Shown: piece after piece, positions 18,555 to 27,150 of the stretch | Numbering within the stretch: the first letter of the stretch is position 1 | Layout of the letters: each line of letters begins with the position of its first letter | Assembly (NCBI GenBank): GCA_965226825.1 | Contig: CBDDED010000003.1 | Coordinates: 2,666,001 to 2,730,000, forward strand | Direction: 5' to 3' | Source: Io17-Chloro-G2 sp965226825 | Lineage (GTDB): Bacteria; Chloroflexota; Dehalococcoidia; Lucifugimonadales; UBA3495 | Length of the DNA: 64,000 bases | Notes under the pieces: model-generated | What the model was told of the DNA's origin: nothing | The model's input: the letters and a program-made list of their open reading frames with translations, nothing else | Databases searched by the model: none | Position numbers and translations under genes: made by a program

Positions 18555-19400
18555 CCAGTCTTACGACATAGCAGGATCGTCCGGCGGCGCCGTCTCACCT
18601 CGTCTTTCCAGCTAGCCAGCCCGGCGAGGAATTGGTTAACCCTCCGCTGCACCAGGGCTTTGGTCTCCAGGCACTGGTTTCCGGTTCCGCCTTGCCCAGC
18701 CCCAGACCGTCTCATCAGCGTTGAAGTCCGGGCTGTAGCCAGGCAGGTTCGCCAGCCGCAGGTTCAGGCCAGGGGTCTCCAGGTATGACCGCATCGTCTG
18801 ACCCCGGTGCGCTGGCGCATTGTCACAGACCACGTTGAGCCGCCGCTATGTCTCTCCCGCAACTGTTACAAAAAAGCCACGGAGCTTTCCCCGACGATGT
18901 TCCCATCCAGTTCCATCCAATCCACCTCGCCGGTCTCCAAGCACACCGCCGAGTCATAGCTGGCCTTCTCGGAGCGTCTGGAACTGCTGGAGTCCACCAA
19001 AGCCGTCTTCCCTTCCAGCACCTACTGGTCCCGCGATCCGCGTCCGCCCGGAAGTGGTCTTCGTCGGCAATGACAATCCTCTGGCGAGCCCTCTCGCTCC
19101 CTGTATGCAAGGGCAACATCGATCTCTACGGTCTCTACAAAGGCTTCCCGTTTCTCCGCATCGGCCTTGACCAGACGTTTCTTGGGACGTTTCAGGACGA
19201 ATCCCAAGCGGCGCAGGTAGTTCAGGCAAATGCCGAAGCGATCCGAGACACACCGCCGGGATGGCCTCCAGTTCCAGTGGGCCAGGCCTACGCCGGCTCT
19301 CGCAAGCAACTCTCGGACTGCTACCCTCAACTCCGCCTACTGTTCTTCGCCGAGGGACGGGGGAACCCCGGACTGCTCGGAAATCATGGCTGCCGGACCC
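18555..19400 (-). pseudogene. IS630-family transposase, decayed
   Basis: Pieces in different minus frames are in the correct order for an IS630/DDE_3 transposase. The N-terminal part has RRLGFVLKRPKKRLVKADAE (about 19,160-19,230). A second piece includes DEDHFRADAD. The catalytic C-terminal half has DNAPAHRG and LPGYSPDFNADETVWGWAR (18,680-18,825), and the tail is QFLAGLASWKDEVRRR. At least three frame changes separate them, so it cannot make a transposase. The element lies just inside the truncated tRNA-Thr, in a stretch otherwise without genes. Confidence 0.8.
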
Positions 19401-19861
19401 GCCAGCCAAAGACGGCGGCCCACCTAGCGATGCTGTGGGGACCCTCTCCCTAAACTCGGACGGTGGCCGCGGTGGCCCAAGGCTGGGCCACCGCGGCCAG
19501 GGGGCATGCCACCTTTGCCACTCCCGGAGCGCCGCCGACAGATACATCCGCTTCCTCACATCTGATTAACTAAATTGCCAGTGGTCGAGGAACTGCGTTA
19601 TTTCCCTCATCCCAACACCAACCCCACATTTCGCTGGTGGACTACCACAACTCTTCCCCGATTTTATCTGCCGGCCGTGGAGGTTTCACCTTGGCTTTGG
19701 CTGGTAGAAAAAGTGGCGGGCATAACACATTTCCCTCTTCCTTTTAAGAGTCAACTGCGCGTTTTCATGTGATCAAGTGGCCTGAGTCCGGAAGTTGGAA
19801 ATCCGGCTTCCTAGCTGCAAATTGGCCTTTCTCATGAATCCCCGGGGGGGTCCTAATTATC

Positions 19862-20140
19862 CCGCTGAACCATTCTTTTGCCGTCCTGACAATCGGTGGT
19901 TCGCCGGCAATAAAACCTAATTCAAAAATTGTGTATATGCTTGGTTTATGGAATCAGTTCTGGTCTTTACAAGAGATATTGACGCGATGTTGGCCTCGAT
20001 GGGCGGGGCCACACGCGTTTGGGAATCTCTTTACTGTCATGCTGAAGCTCCTTTTGCCATCCGAAACATGGAAGTTCGCCGCCGATAAAACCTAATTCAA
20101 AATTTCTGTATATCATTTTTGCATGGAACCAATTTTCGAA
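19862..20140. repeat. Two imperfect ~75-100 bp direct repeats in AT-rich DNA
   Basis: A block starting near 19875 (CTTTTGCC, later ATAAAACCTAATTCAAAA and GTATAT) recurs from 20051 with the same order and spacing (CTTTTGCC, ATAAAACCTAATTCAAAA, GTATAT). The unit period is about 176 bp. Both copies are AT-rich, unlike the surrounding GC-rich DNA, and lie upstream of the HTH gene at 20280. They could be operator or promoter duplications, or remnants of a small mobile element. Confidence 0.6.
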
Positions 20141-20279
20141 CGATTTAACCGGTGAGGCCAAGGTGGTGACCCTGATCTGCGAAGTCCCCTCCCTAGTTGT
20201 CACCACCTGTGCCGGTGTCCAACGGATGATGCCCTGACGTAACCCTCAAACCCTCAACTCCATTCGGAAGGTGGGAATA

Positions 20280-20657
20280 ATGATTTTAACCCTGGAAGAC
20301 CTCGACCAGATCTTAGAGGACGTGTGCGGTGTCAATTCGAGCCCTCTTCTCCTAGTCAAGGACCCAACGTCGGAGACCGGCTGGAGACTCTGGACATCCG
20401 AGGATACCCACGCTCTATGCCGATTGATCACGGCCAAGGTTGGGGAGGATTCGACAGTTTCCGACAAACTGGTCTGCTACAGCCAGCAAGAAGCAGCGAA
20501 GTTGCTCGGGGTATCAGTGCCGAAATTCAAAGAATGGTTAAGGGATCCCGACCACCCTATCCCACACATGAGGAAGGGCCGAGTCATCCGAATCGCAGAC
20601 TTCAAGTTACGCATATGGATAGACGAGGCGTGTAATCAGAGCGCTTTTGGCGGATAG
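20280..20657 (+). CDS. Small DNA-binding protein with MerR/excisionase-type HTH
   Basis: The C-terminal half of this 125-residue protein has YSQQEAAKLLGVSVPKFKEW followed by a basic wing (HMRKGRVIRIADFKLRIW). This is the pattern of the helix-turn-helix excisionase/MerR-like family (HTH_17). The N-terminal ~65 residues are acidic and not assigned. I chose the ATG at 20280 (AGGTGGG upstream) over the GTG at 20271. Its place in mobile DNA, downstream of duplicated AT-rich repeats, suits an element regulator or excisionase, but no intact integrase is adjacent. Confidence 0.65.
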   Translation: MILTLEDLDQILEDVCGVNSSPLLLVKDPTSETGWRLWTSEDTHALCRLITAKVGEDSTVSDKLVCYSQQEAAKLLGVSVPKFKEWLRDPDHPIPHMRKGRVIRIADFKLRIWIDEACNQSAFGG

Positions 20658-21985
20658 CGGGCGCCTTAAAGCATTCTATTGGGTGAACTTAGCTGGGCTT
20701 GGTGCATTTAATCCGCATAGGAAGGTGAGGCAATACGCCGGCAAAGTTAGTTGTCGTTGTTCGAGTCCCGGCCATTCAGAGGCCTTGAGTATTGCCGGGC
20801 AGTGGGCGAACACGCGGCATGGTCACTCTTGGAGTTGCGCCCAGGCTGCATTTCCAAGGTGAATGTTTGCGGCGACCGCCCGACGGCAACCGGAGCGGCA
20901 ATTGGCGACATTCTCAAAGACCGCCGGATGGGTGTGGCGCCCCACAGCGATAATCAACGCTCGGTACTACGCCTCGGGACGGACGTCGGGCCAGCCATTG
21001 TCCGGGAGGCGCCTGACCTCGAAGGGACCCGTCGGACCGACCAGGTGGTCGGGATTTAGCAAGCCAATGGTCCTGAAGCGCAACAGGGCCGAGCATTTCC
21101 GCAATCGGCCCAGCGGCTCCCACATTGCGTCCGCCCGGCCTCTTGGAAGCAAAAGGCATAGAGTTCCGAGGAATGGGGCCATGGGATGGCTCGAGGCTTG
21201 CCGTCTAGTACTTTATTACCACATCCCCTTAAGCTCGTAACTAACACTCTGACTCGCATGAACACCACGGTCCGCGAACGCCTAACAGGTGATCACGGGA
21301 GCGACTTTCCAAGAGTGCAAAACCCATAAACGCCTCGGCGATGGACCCGGCCGCGTCCACAACCCGGGTCAGTGCAATGACAGGAGCGTCAGGTCAAGGA
21401 ACATGCCCACTGGGTCTCATAGCCTGATCTGGGCATGTATGCGCCGTCGGTTTTAACGGTTCCTTTCTCCTCGGGCGGCCCATCCCTCCATCAATTGGGC
21501 CTGGCGTTCCGTCGGTCCATTTGCTCATGGAACTCCGTCGGCGTTGACACCTCGCCGTGTCTCTGATTCCAATTGGTTCCCGCAGTTCAACTCCTGGGCT
21601 TTTAGATCGGCTATCCGGGTCCAGGGTGGGGGATGGCGCCGAACTTGGGTTGTGGAGAAATGGGGTTAGGTCCGTCGGTGAAATAGTCCGGGTGCGGGTT
21701 CAGAGGGACGTGCCAGTTCGTCGGACTGAGGTGTTCAAGCGGGGCATGGGCTACCGGGAATCGCCGGGATACCCCGGCGCCGATGACAGGACGGGCTTGG
21801 GGCTGGACCCCGGGAATGAGAAGGACGGCGTTGTCGATGCCGATGTTGGGCAGAGCCAAAGCCTCTCGGCGGGCGGAGCAGATTCAAGGTGATGGGTGTC
21901 TGACCAGCCTTCGGTATGTGACACCGACCCAATCACCCACAGAGGGACATCACGGGCAGGGTAATTCCGGCTATACCCAGTGGGC
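20658..21985. other. 1.3 kb without a callable gene
   Basis: All frames are short, rich in Arg/Pro/Gly and without ribosome sites. Some stretches read like decayed coding sequence, but no family can be named. A segment ending GTTCGAGTCCCGGCC near 20,757-20,771 resembles a T-arm but does not fold into a tRNA. Confidence 0.4.
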
Positions 21986-23179
21986 CTAGAGATGCTTGAG
22001 GCCGCTCTCCGGCAATTCCAACCGAGGTCCTGGGGTAAACTGTTTTACGATGTCATAGAATGCAGCAGGTTTGACCGAGTGAGCGGCCCGCGGGGATTCA
22101 CAGGGCCCATTGAACCCCATCTTTAATTCCGCCTCATCACCTTTGAAGCGCGAAAAATTGTTGAGGAACTGCGGCTTGCCCTTGGCTCCCACCAGTACGA
22201 ACTCCACGTCGAAGTGGCTTGTCCCCCGAGGCTCCATACCATCGTCTTTTCGCCAGACCATGGTAAACAAGTACTTGACTTTCCACCGTTCAAGCATCCT
22301 GATGGCGTCCGGCAGGTACTCCTGGATCGTCCAAAGAAAAACGAACCCGTCGTCGGCCAGCGGCAATTGCATCCTGGTAATTTGGTCGACGGTCATTGTT
22401 TCGTGGTCTACACCCTGCCCGTTGGCCCGGTCCTCCCGGGCTCTTTTGTCCGTTGGCCAGGGTGGATCGATTATTATTGTCCGGTTGGGGATGACGGATT
22501 GCGACATTGGGTTGGGGGCCAACTGTTCCACCAAGATGGCCTTAACGCTTCCAGCTATGGTGCGGGCCTTGCCGCCCTGGACCGCGGCCAGCGCCCGCTC
22601 TTGGACCTCTACCGATTGTCCAACGACCTTGGCTGCGTCGCCGACTTTAACCTCTCCCTGTTCAACTGCCTGGCGCAATGCCGGAGCCGCAGGGCTGTCC
22701 TCTGAGATGACTTTGCCGGCCTGCCTGACCGATCGCGGGCTGACGGCCAACAGCTTGGCGGATTGCTCCTGGGTAAAACCATCCGGCAAAATTGCCGATT
22801 GGTCGACACCTTCCCGGTAGGCCTCGCTTCTCCTGTCTCCGCCCGGCTTTGACCAGGCCGATAGCTTGTAGGCGATCACGGCACGCTGGCTGGCATCCAG
22901 ATGCCGGCGGGCAAGATTCTTGGCCAAAACGTATTTGAGCGGGTCAACGTCAGCGTCCAACTCGGTGAATCTGGGCTCGACGCCGAGCTCGCGGCAGGCC
23001 CGATAGCGGTTTCGACCGTCGATTATCTGGCCATCCTTGACGCCGATGGCCTCCTGCTGGCCAATCTCCTCGATGCTCGCAAATATGTCTTGATATTCTT
23101 CGGGGGACGCCTCTGGAAAAAGGTTCGCCTCGGCACTGATCGTGTACTCCTCTCCAGGTGTGCCCATAAACTCGGTCAT
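21986..23179 (-). CDS. ParB-like nuclease domain fused to MT-A70 adenine methyltransferase
   Basis: I place the start at the ATG at 23179, preceded by GGGAGGGAGG; the frame extends to 23251 without such a site. In the 397-residue product, residues ~10-100 are a ParB/Srx domain (IIDGRNRYRACRELG at 52-66), and then comes a ~100-residue helical KorB-like linker with an HTH (EQSAKLLAVSPRSVRQAGKV). The C-terminal MT-A70 methyltransferase has DPPW at 238-241, FVFLWTIQEYLPDA and VEFVLVGAKGKP. MT-A70 enzymes make N6-methyladenine in DNA or RNA. Phages and integrated elements carry this fusion as an orphan modifier, and no restriction gene lies beside it. It is probably cytoplasmic and recognises DNA through the ParB part. 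Confidence 0.82.
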   Translation of the reverse strand: MTEFMGTPGEEYTISAEANLFPEASPEEYQDIFASIEEIGQQEAIGVKDGQIIDGRNRYRACRELGVEPRFTELDADVDPLKYVLAKNLARRHLDASQRAVIAYKLSAWSKPGGDRRSEAYREGVDQSAILPDGFTQEQSAKLLAVSPRSVRQAGKVISEDSPAAPALRQAVEQGEVKVGDAAKVVGQSVEVQERALAAVQGGKARTIAGSVKAILVEQLAPNPMSQSVIPNRTIIIDPPWPTDKRAREDRANGQGVDHETMTVDQITRMQLPLADDGFVFLWTIQEYLPDAIRMLERWKVKYLFTMVWRKDDGMEPRGTSHFDVEFVLVGAKGKPQFLNNFSRFKGDEAELKMGFNGPCESPRAAHSVKPAAFYDIVKQFTPGPRLELPESGLKHL

Positions 23180-23251
23180 TTCCTCCCTCCCGACGACCGC
23201 TTCAAAGCTGCGCTGTGACCGGCTGAGCTTAAGACCATGAACCTGGGTCAC

Positions 23252-23845
23252 AGTTCAAGATGCACTGGGAACTGGCGACCGGTCCGGTTCTCCTATTAAC
23301 AGGCTACGCCCACGCGTACGAATCTCGCAACTCGAGTCTGTCGAGTCAGACCATCTCATTCGCCGCTTTGTATACTATTTTGGTGCAAGGGATGAGATGG
23401 CGGCAGGTAAACCCAGGAACCAATCACCGGTGGACGCGCCGATTGCCAGCCATCTGGTGGTCCGAGTTCTGGATTGGCCCAAGGTAACCCAGGGACTGCC
23501 TCGCATGCTGGTGCTCAAAAATGGATCGCAGTTAACTGGTAAGACCCGGGAGGCCGAGCCCGACGGATGCGCTTAGAACTTCACTTCACCAAGCCGGGCA
23601 AAGGGAAGAGGAGAGACACGTTGAGAGTTTCAGTGGGAAGTTCCGGGGTGGGTGTCTCAGCCTGCACTGGTTTCCAAACCTAGAGGACGCCAGGGTGATG
23701 GTCCGTTAGCTTGCGGGGGATTATAGGCGCGGTTTCTATCTCGCTGCCTTTTCCAATGCCCCAGAAACAAACGGAACAAGGCTGCGATATTCCAGGGTCA
23801 GCATGTGAAAGCGTTGGCGGTGCATCGTGTGGTGTCCATTTCGTA
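23252..23845. other. Intergenic, no gene recognised
   Basis: This ~590 bp between the methyltransferase start and the istB remnant holds only short frames. The promoter of the methyltransferase must lie in its left part; TATACTATT near 23,373 is AT-rich but cannot be assigned. Confidence 0.35.
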
Positions 23846-24066
23846 TGGGGACTGCAGGCGGCGTTCCTCCTGCTGCGGTTGAGACACCAGACTCCCATAT
23901 TATTCTCCAGGATATCCACGCGGAAGGTGAGGCGGTCTAGCAGAACCCTGGTGAGGCGTTTTGACCCAAACACTCCGGTTCACTCGTCGAAAGGGAGATT
24001 GGTGGTCGCCAGGTTGGAGCCTCCTTCGTACTGCCGGCTGAAGACCTCACAGAGCGGTTCCGGGCC
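23846..24066 (-). pseudogene. IS21-family ATPase (istB) C-terminal remnant
   Basis: The minus strand reads CEVFSRQYEGGSNLATTNLP, FDE, a TGA where Trp is expected, then TGVFGSKRLTRVLLDRLTFR and VDILENN. This is the end of IstB, the ATP-binding helper of IS21 transposition. The stop and the loss of everything upstream make it non-functional. Confidence 0.75.
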
Positions 24067-24168
24067 GATGAGGAGGGTTGAACGAAGCGATGTTCGTGGA
24101 CGTTCAGCAGGTGAGGCGCTGAAGTTGCCGCTGCATATTCGGCAACTGGCTTGCGTCACCGGCCTCCA

Positions 24169-24441
24169 TCAGTTCATGGACCAAGACGGCGGCTCAGGCC
24201 CGGGCCGACCCTCCCGCCGGGCGGCTTCAGCCCATTCTTTCCACTCGGTCCAGTCTCTCCAGCCGTTGTAGTCATCCATTCCGAACCTTTCTGCGGCCTG
24301 TTGCCGGCCTTCCGCCATGCCCTGTTCATAGTAAAGTCTGAATTGGTGCTCTGCCCAATTGCCGTATACCTTTGCGGCAAAGATACCGTACAGAACGATC
24401 AGCACCGCGGACAGAGCGGAAATGGCCCTGATTGCTCCCAA
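24169..24441 (-). CDS. Small single-pass membrane protein
   Basis: The 90-residue product has one hydrophobic segment near its N-terminus (ISALSAVLIVLYGIFAAKVY) and a long charged, Trp-rich tail (WRDWTEWKEWAEAARREGR). I recognise no family. The TTG at 24441 is the first usable start; it lies 8 bp after the stop of the preceding 51-codon gene on the same strand, so the pair is probably translated together. The topology suggests an N-terminal anchor with the tail in the cytoplasm or outside; the sequence does not decide. Confidence 0.5.
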   Translation of the reverse strand: MGAIRAISALSAVLIVLYGIFAAKVYGNWAEHQFRLYYEQGMAEGRQQAAERFGMDDYNGWRDWTEWKEWAEAARREGRPGPEPPSWSMN

Positions 24442-24449
24442 GAACTGGT

Positions 24450-24605
24450 CTATCCAATGCCCCCCTCGGGGATGGCGCTGAGACTTCTCCAGATGAGCAG
24501 CGCTGTGCCGACGGCGAAGACGGTCAGGAGCACACCCATGGCAAGATTGCCAGTGGCATCGCTCCGCACGGGTTCCGTTTCGGAGTCACGTTTGTCGGGT
24601 TTCAC
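24450..24605 (-). CDS. Very small membrane protein (51 residues)
   Basis: A GTG at 24605, with AGGAGA about nine bases upstream, opens a 51-residue frame with an acidic N-terminus (KPDKRDSETEP). One membrane segment follows (AMGVLLTVFAVGTALLIW), and it stops at 24450. It has a much better ribosome site than the next gene, whose start is 8 bp away, so translation may carry over. No family is recognised. Confidence 0.5.
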   Translation of the reverse strand: MKPDKRDSETEPVRSDATGNLAMGVLLTVFAVGTALLIWRSLSAIPEGGIG

Positions 24606-25270
24606 GGTAATTTCTCCTCTCCGGCGAGGACCGGGTGAAGGTTACGCCTGCGGTGGTGGTCGGTAAATGGCCGGGAGTGCCCAGCCACTACGGTCAGCGG
24701 GGTTCGAGCCCGAGTCCCTGGAGGTGGGACCCGGGAACGCTATCGCCGAAAGAGCCGGCTCCCAGGATGGAATTGAAGATGGACGGGTCCCCTTGAGAGA
24801 CTCTCGAAGGAACACGCCCGTGTCTTGGCAGGGTTCAGGAGCCGGCGGGCTGGTTCCCGGGTTCGGGATTCCTACCGAGATCCGTGATGGGACTGGGCGC
24901 CTCGTGAATAATGACCGTATCTACATGTCTGATAATCCCGCCGCCAGTCCCCACTGGTCATGCCCTTCATAGTCGTCAGGGACATCCTCAAACCCGCCCA
25001 CGTACGCCGCGATGAGCAGAAACCCGGACTGGACTGGAATGTGTCCCGCCCTTTGCCTCATCTGCGGGTTCATGGTCGACATACCAAGATGACAAGGGCA
25101 GCTGGAAGTCCAGGCCCTGGCAACCGGCCTTGTGGAGACATAACACCAAATTCGCCCGGAGAGCGGATTCCGGTGTTTCAGGCACTGCTGTGTCAACACA
25201 CAGAGACCTGAAGGGGCGTGCAAGGCCTGGAAACGGCTGGAGGGGAAGACTGTAGGCCATTCCAGCGCCG
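24606..25270. other. Intergenic, no gene recognised
   Basis: About 660 bp. A minus-strand frame ending at 24921 has a plausible last 50 residues (GFLLIAAYVGGFEDVPDDYE) but no ribosome site, and looks like a fragment. A GTTCGAGCCC segment at ~24,705 is T-arm-like only by chance. Confidence 0.35.
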
Positions 25271-25279
25271 GGCCCCCAT

Positions 25280-25656
25280 CCTAATCCCCCACCCAACATT
25301 CAAGGCCAAGGTGGCGCTGGAGGCGGTGAAGGGCGAGGAAACGGTGTCCCAACTGGCCGGTCGGGCACAGGTTCACCCAGCCAGATTCAGGCCTGGAAGA
25401 AAGCCCTTGTGGAGGGTGCCGCCGGCGTCTTCGGCAACGGTTAGGACCAGAAGGCCAGGAACGACTCCCTGATGGGCGAGATGGACCGGCAGTACCTGGA
25501 GACCCCATTCTACGGGTCCAGGTGGATGAAGGCCTGGCTGGAGAGGCATGGGATACCGGTAAGCCGGAAGCGGGTGCAGCGGTTGATGAGAGTCATGAGG
25601 CTCCAGGCCATCTACCGGAGTCCCCGCACCAGCCGACCGGCGCCAGCGGCGAGCAT
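25280..25656 (+). pseudogene. IS3-family transposase remnant (orfA end and orfB start)
   Basis: From 25,300 the frame reads FKAKVALEAVKGEETVSQLA, which is IS3 OrfA. After a frameshift near 25,380 come QIQAWKKALVEGAAGVFGN, then the OrfB helper region DRQYLETPFYGSRWMKAWLE, RVQRLMRVMRLQAIYRSPRT and SRPAPA. The homology stops abruptly at 25,656, exactly at the stop codon of the minus-strand Hint gene. The DDE catalytic core is absent. Confidence 0.8.
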
Positions 25657-26828
25657 CAATGCTCACCGTGTCTGGCATCCACCAGGTCCAGCACCAGTTG
25701 TGCAAGCCTGGGTTTGCTCTCCCATTGGTCCGAATCCTGGACAACCGCCCCGCCGGATACGTAGTGATGGAATGGAGGCACATCCAGTCCGTATACGGTT
25801 CCGTCAAAGTGTTCTGTGGTGATCGACGCCCGCAACAGGTCCGGCCGGTTGTACTCGGGTTTATGATTTCGATGGACAAACGGCTCCCGCGGGACTGCAA
25901 TGTCCACATATCCGGAGAGGGGCAACAGATTGCCGGCGGCCGTCGCAAAGATCCCCCGCAACAGTCTTTTCTTGAGTTCCCGACTGTCGAATACTCCGCG
26001 AGTGTAAAGGGGCATCTCCCGCCATAGCCCCGTATCCGAGAAGACCCGGTTGAGTCGTTTTTGAACATGGGCGGCTGTCGATTGGTGAATCCCAGCCAGA
26101 TCCCGGTTGGAAAGCGAACGATCTGTCGTGGTCCGGAACGTCAGCCCCGGTATGCCATGCCTTCCCTGCCACGTCGCTTCAGCGACCAGGGCGTCTTTCG
26201 AGGTGTCGTGAACGCTCAGAATCCATCCGGCGTCGCCTTGTTCCGTTGCCAACCGCCCGGCCACCCCTGCGGAACGGTATGGGCGGTGCGCGGTCACACA
26301 TTGTCCTATCCGCCACCACTTCCCCTTGCGCATCAGGTAGACGCACCACTTCTCCGGGAAGGCGTCGTTCAACCGGACCAGGACCCTGTGGTTGGGTGTT
26401 ACCCGGGTCCTGCCGCGCTCCGTGGCCAGGACTATCAGGTTGCCCCGGTACGGACTTGCCGACCTCTTGAAGATAAACCCGTCAGTGGCCGGGTTATTGG
26501 TGCCGCCCCAGGTCATCTTGTTGCTTGGCCTGTAGTGCCCTGCCAGCTTATCTCGTGCCGGATCAAGGTCCTTTATTGCCACCCATCCGGTGGTGGTCAG
26601 AATGGGCTCGTCGCCCGGTGAGCAGCAACTGGTTCCAAGCTCTCTATCCGGCGTCAATAAACCGTTGCCTGAGCTGCGTTGATGGTCGATGCTCCGCAGA
26701 CTGTCCCCCGGGCTGAGGTCCGGGTCGGGTTGGATGTGGGGGCGGGCTTTGACCAGGTTGGCGTCCGGTGGTATCCGGGGGTCTTTGGGCGATGGCGGCG
26801 ATAGATTAGAATTGGTAGTCTGGTCCAT
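25656..26828 (-). CDS. Free-standing intein-like Hint domain protein, copy 1
   Basis: The 390-residue protein has AAAGGAG six bases before its ATG. Residues 1-~68 are a low-complexity leader. The Hint core begins at the Cys-Cys pair (CCSPGDEPILTTTGWVAIKD, intein block A). Block B is TRVTPNHRVLVRL, with the conserved Thr and His. Block F is VYGLDVPPFHHYVSGG, and block G is AVVQDS, where inteins have His-Asn before the splice-site Ser/Thr/Cys. A ~170-residue insert with PGLTFRTTTDRSL and helical repeats sits where phage and bacterial inteins carry an endonuclease-like part; no LAGLIDADG motif is visible. The flanks do not match any intein host protein. The Asn-to-Asp and His-to-Gln changes predict poor C-terminal cleavage but possible N-terminal thioester formation. 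Confidence 0.75.
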   Translation of the reverse strand: MDQTTNSNLSPPSPKDPRIPPDANLVKARPHIQPDPDLSPGDSLRSIDHQRSSGNGLLTPDRELGTSCCSPGDEPILTTTGWVAIKDLDPARDKLAGHYRPSNKMTWGGTNNPATDGFIFKRSASPYRGNLIVLATERGRTRVTPNHRVLVRLNDAFPEKWCVYLMRKGKWWRIGQCVTAHRPYRSAGVAGRLATEQGDAGWILSVHDTSKDALVAEATWQGRHGIPGLTFRTTTDRSLSNRDLAGIHQSTAAHVQKRLNRVFSDTGLWREMPLYTRGVFDSRELKKRLLRGIFATAAGNLLPLSGYVDIAVPREPFVHRNHKPEYNRPDLLRASITTEHFDGTVYGLDVPPFHHYVSGGAVVQDSDQWESKPRLAQLVLDLVDARHGEH

Positions 26829-27150
26829 GGTTGCTCCTTTGCATGTTCGTGTATGCCCGCTTCGGCGTTAGGTTCACCGCGCTGGCGTTTGCTTTGGTGT
26901 CTGATTCGGGTTGTTACGCCGTAAGCCTGTCAGGGTCTCAAAGCCGGCGACAGGAAGACCGAAAAGAGCGGGCGCAGGAATGCCCTTTCAGGTTGGGATG
27001 CGGGAGAAAGAGGAAGGGCAGAAGGCCTGTGGAGGAACCGCCCGAACCCCTCTGACGGGGGAGTGGTGAGGTGGTCGGGTTCATGCTGCGGAGCAATGAG
27101 GAGGGGCCATGCGCTGCAGCCGGTCCTGTTGCTCCTGGTAAACCTGGTCT
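26829..27150. other. Spacer between the two Hint genes
   Basis: This 322 bp has no credible gene. It contains the leader of copy 1 and the sequence after the stop of copy 2. No strong terminator is seen. Confidence 0.4.

Noticed and set aside
20676..20790. tRNA- or tmRNA-like stretch ending GTTCGAGTCCCGGCC
   Set aside because: The T-loop look is there, but the T-stem does not pair and no acceptor, D-arm or anticodon stem can be formed around it.
24700..24730. GGGGTTCGAGCCCGAG as a possible missing tRNA 3' half
   Set aside because: Only three of five T-stem pairs form and no acceptor complement to GCCGGTG follows, so it cannot be the lost end of the tRNA-Thr.
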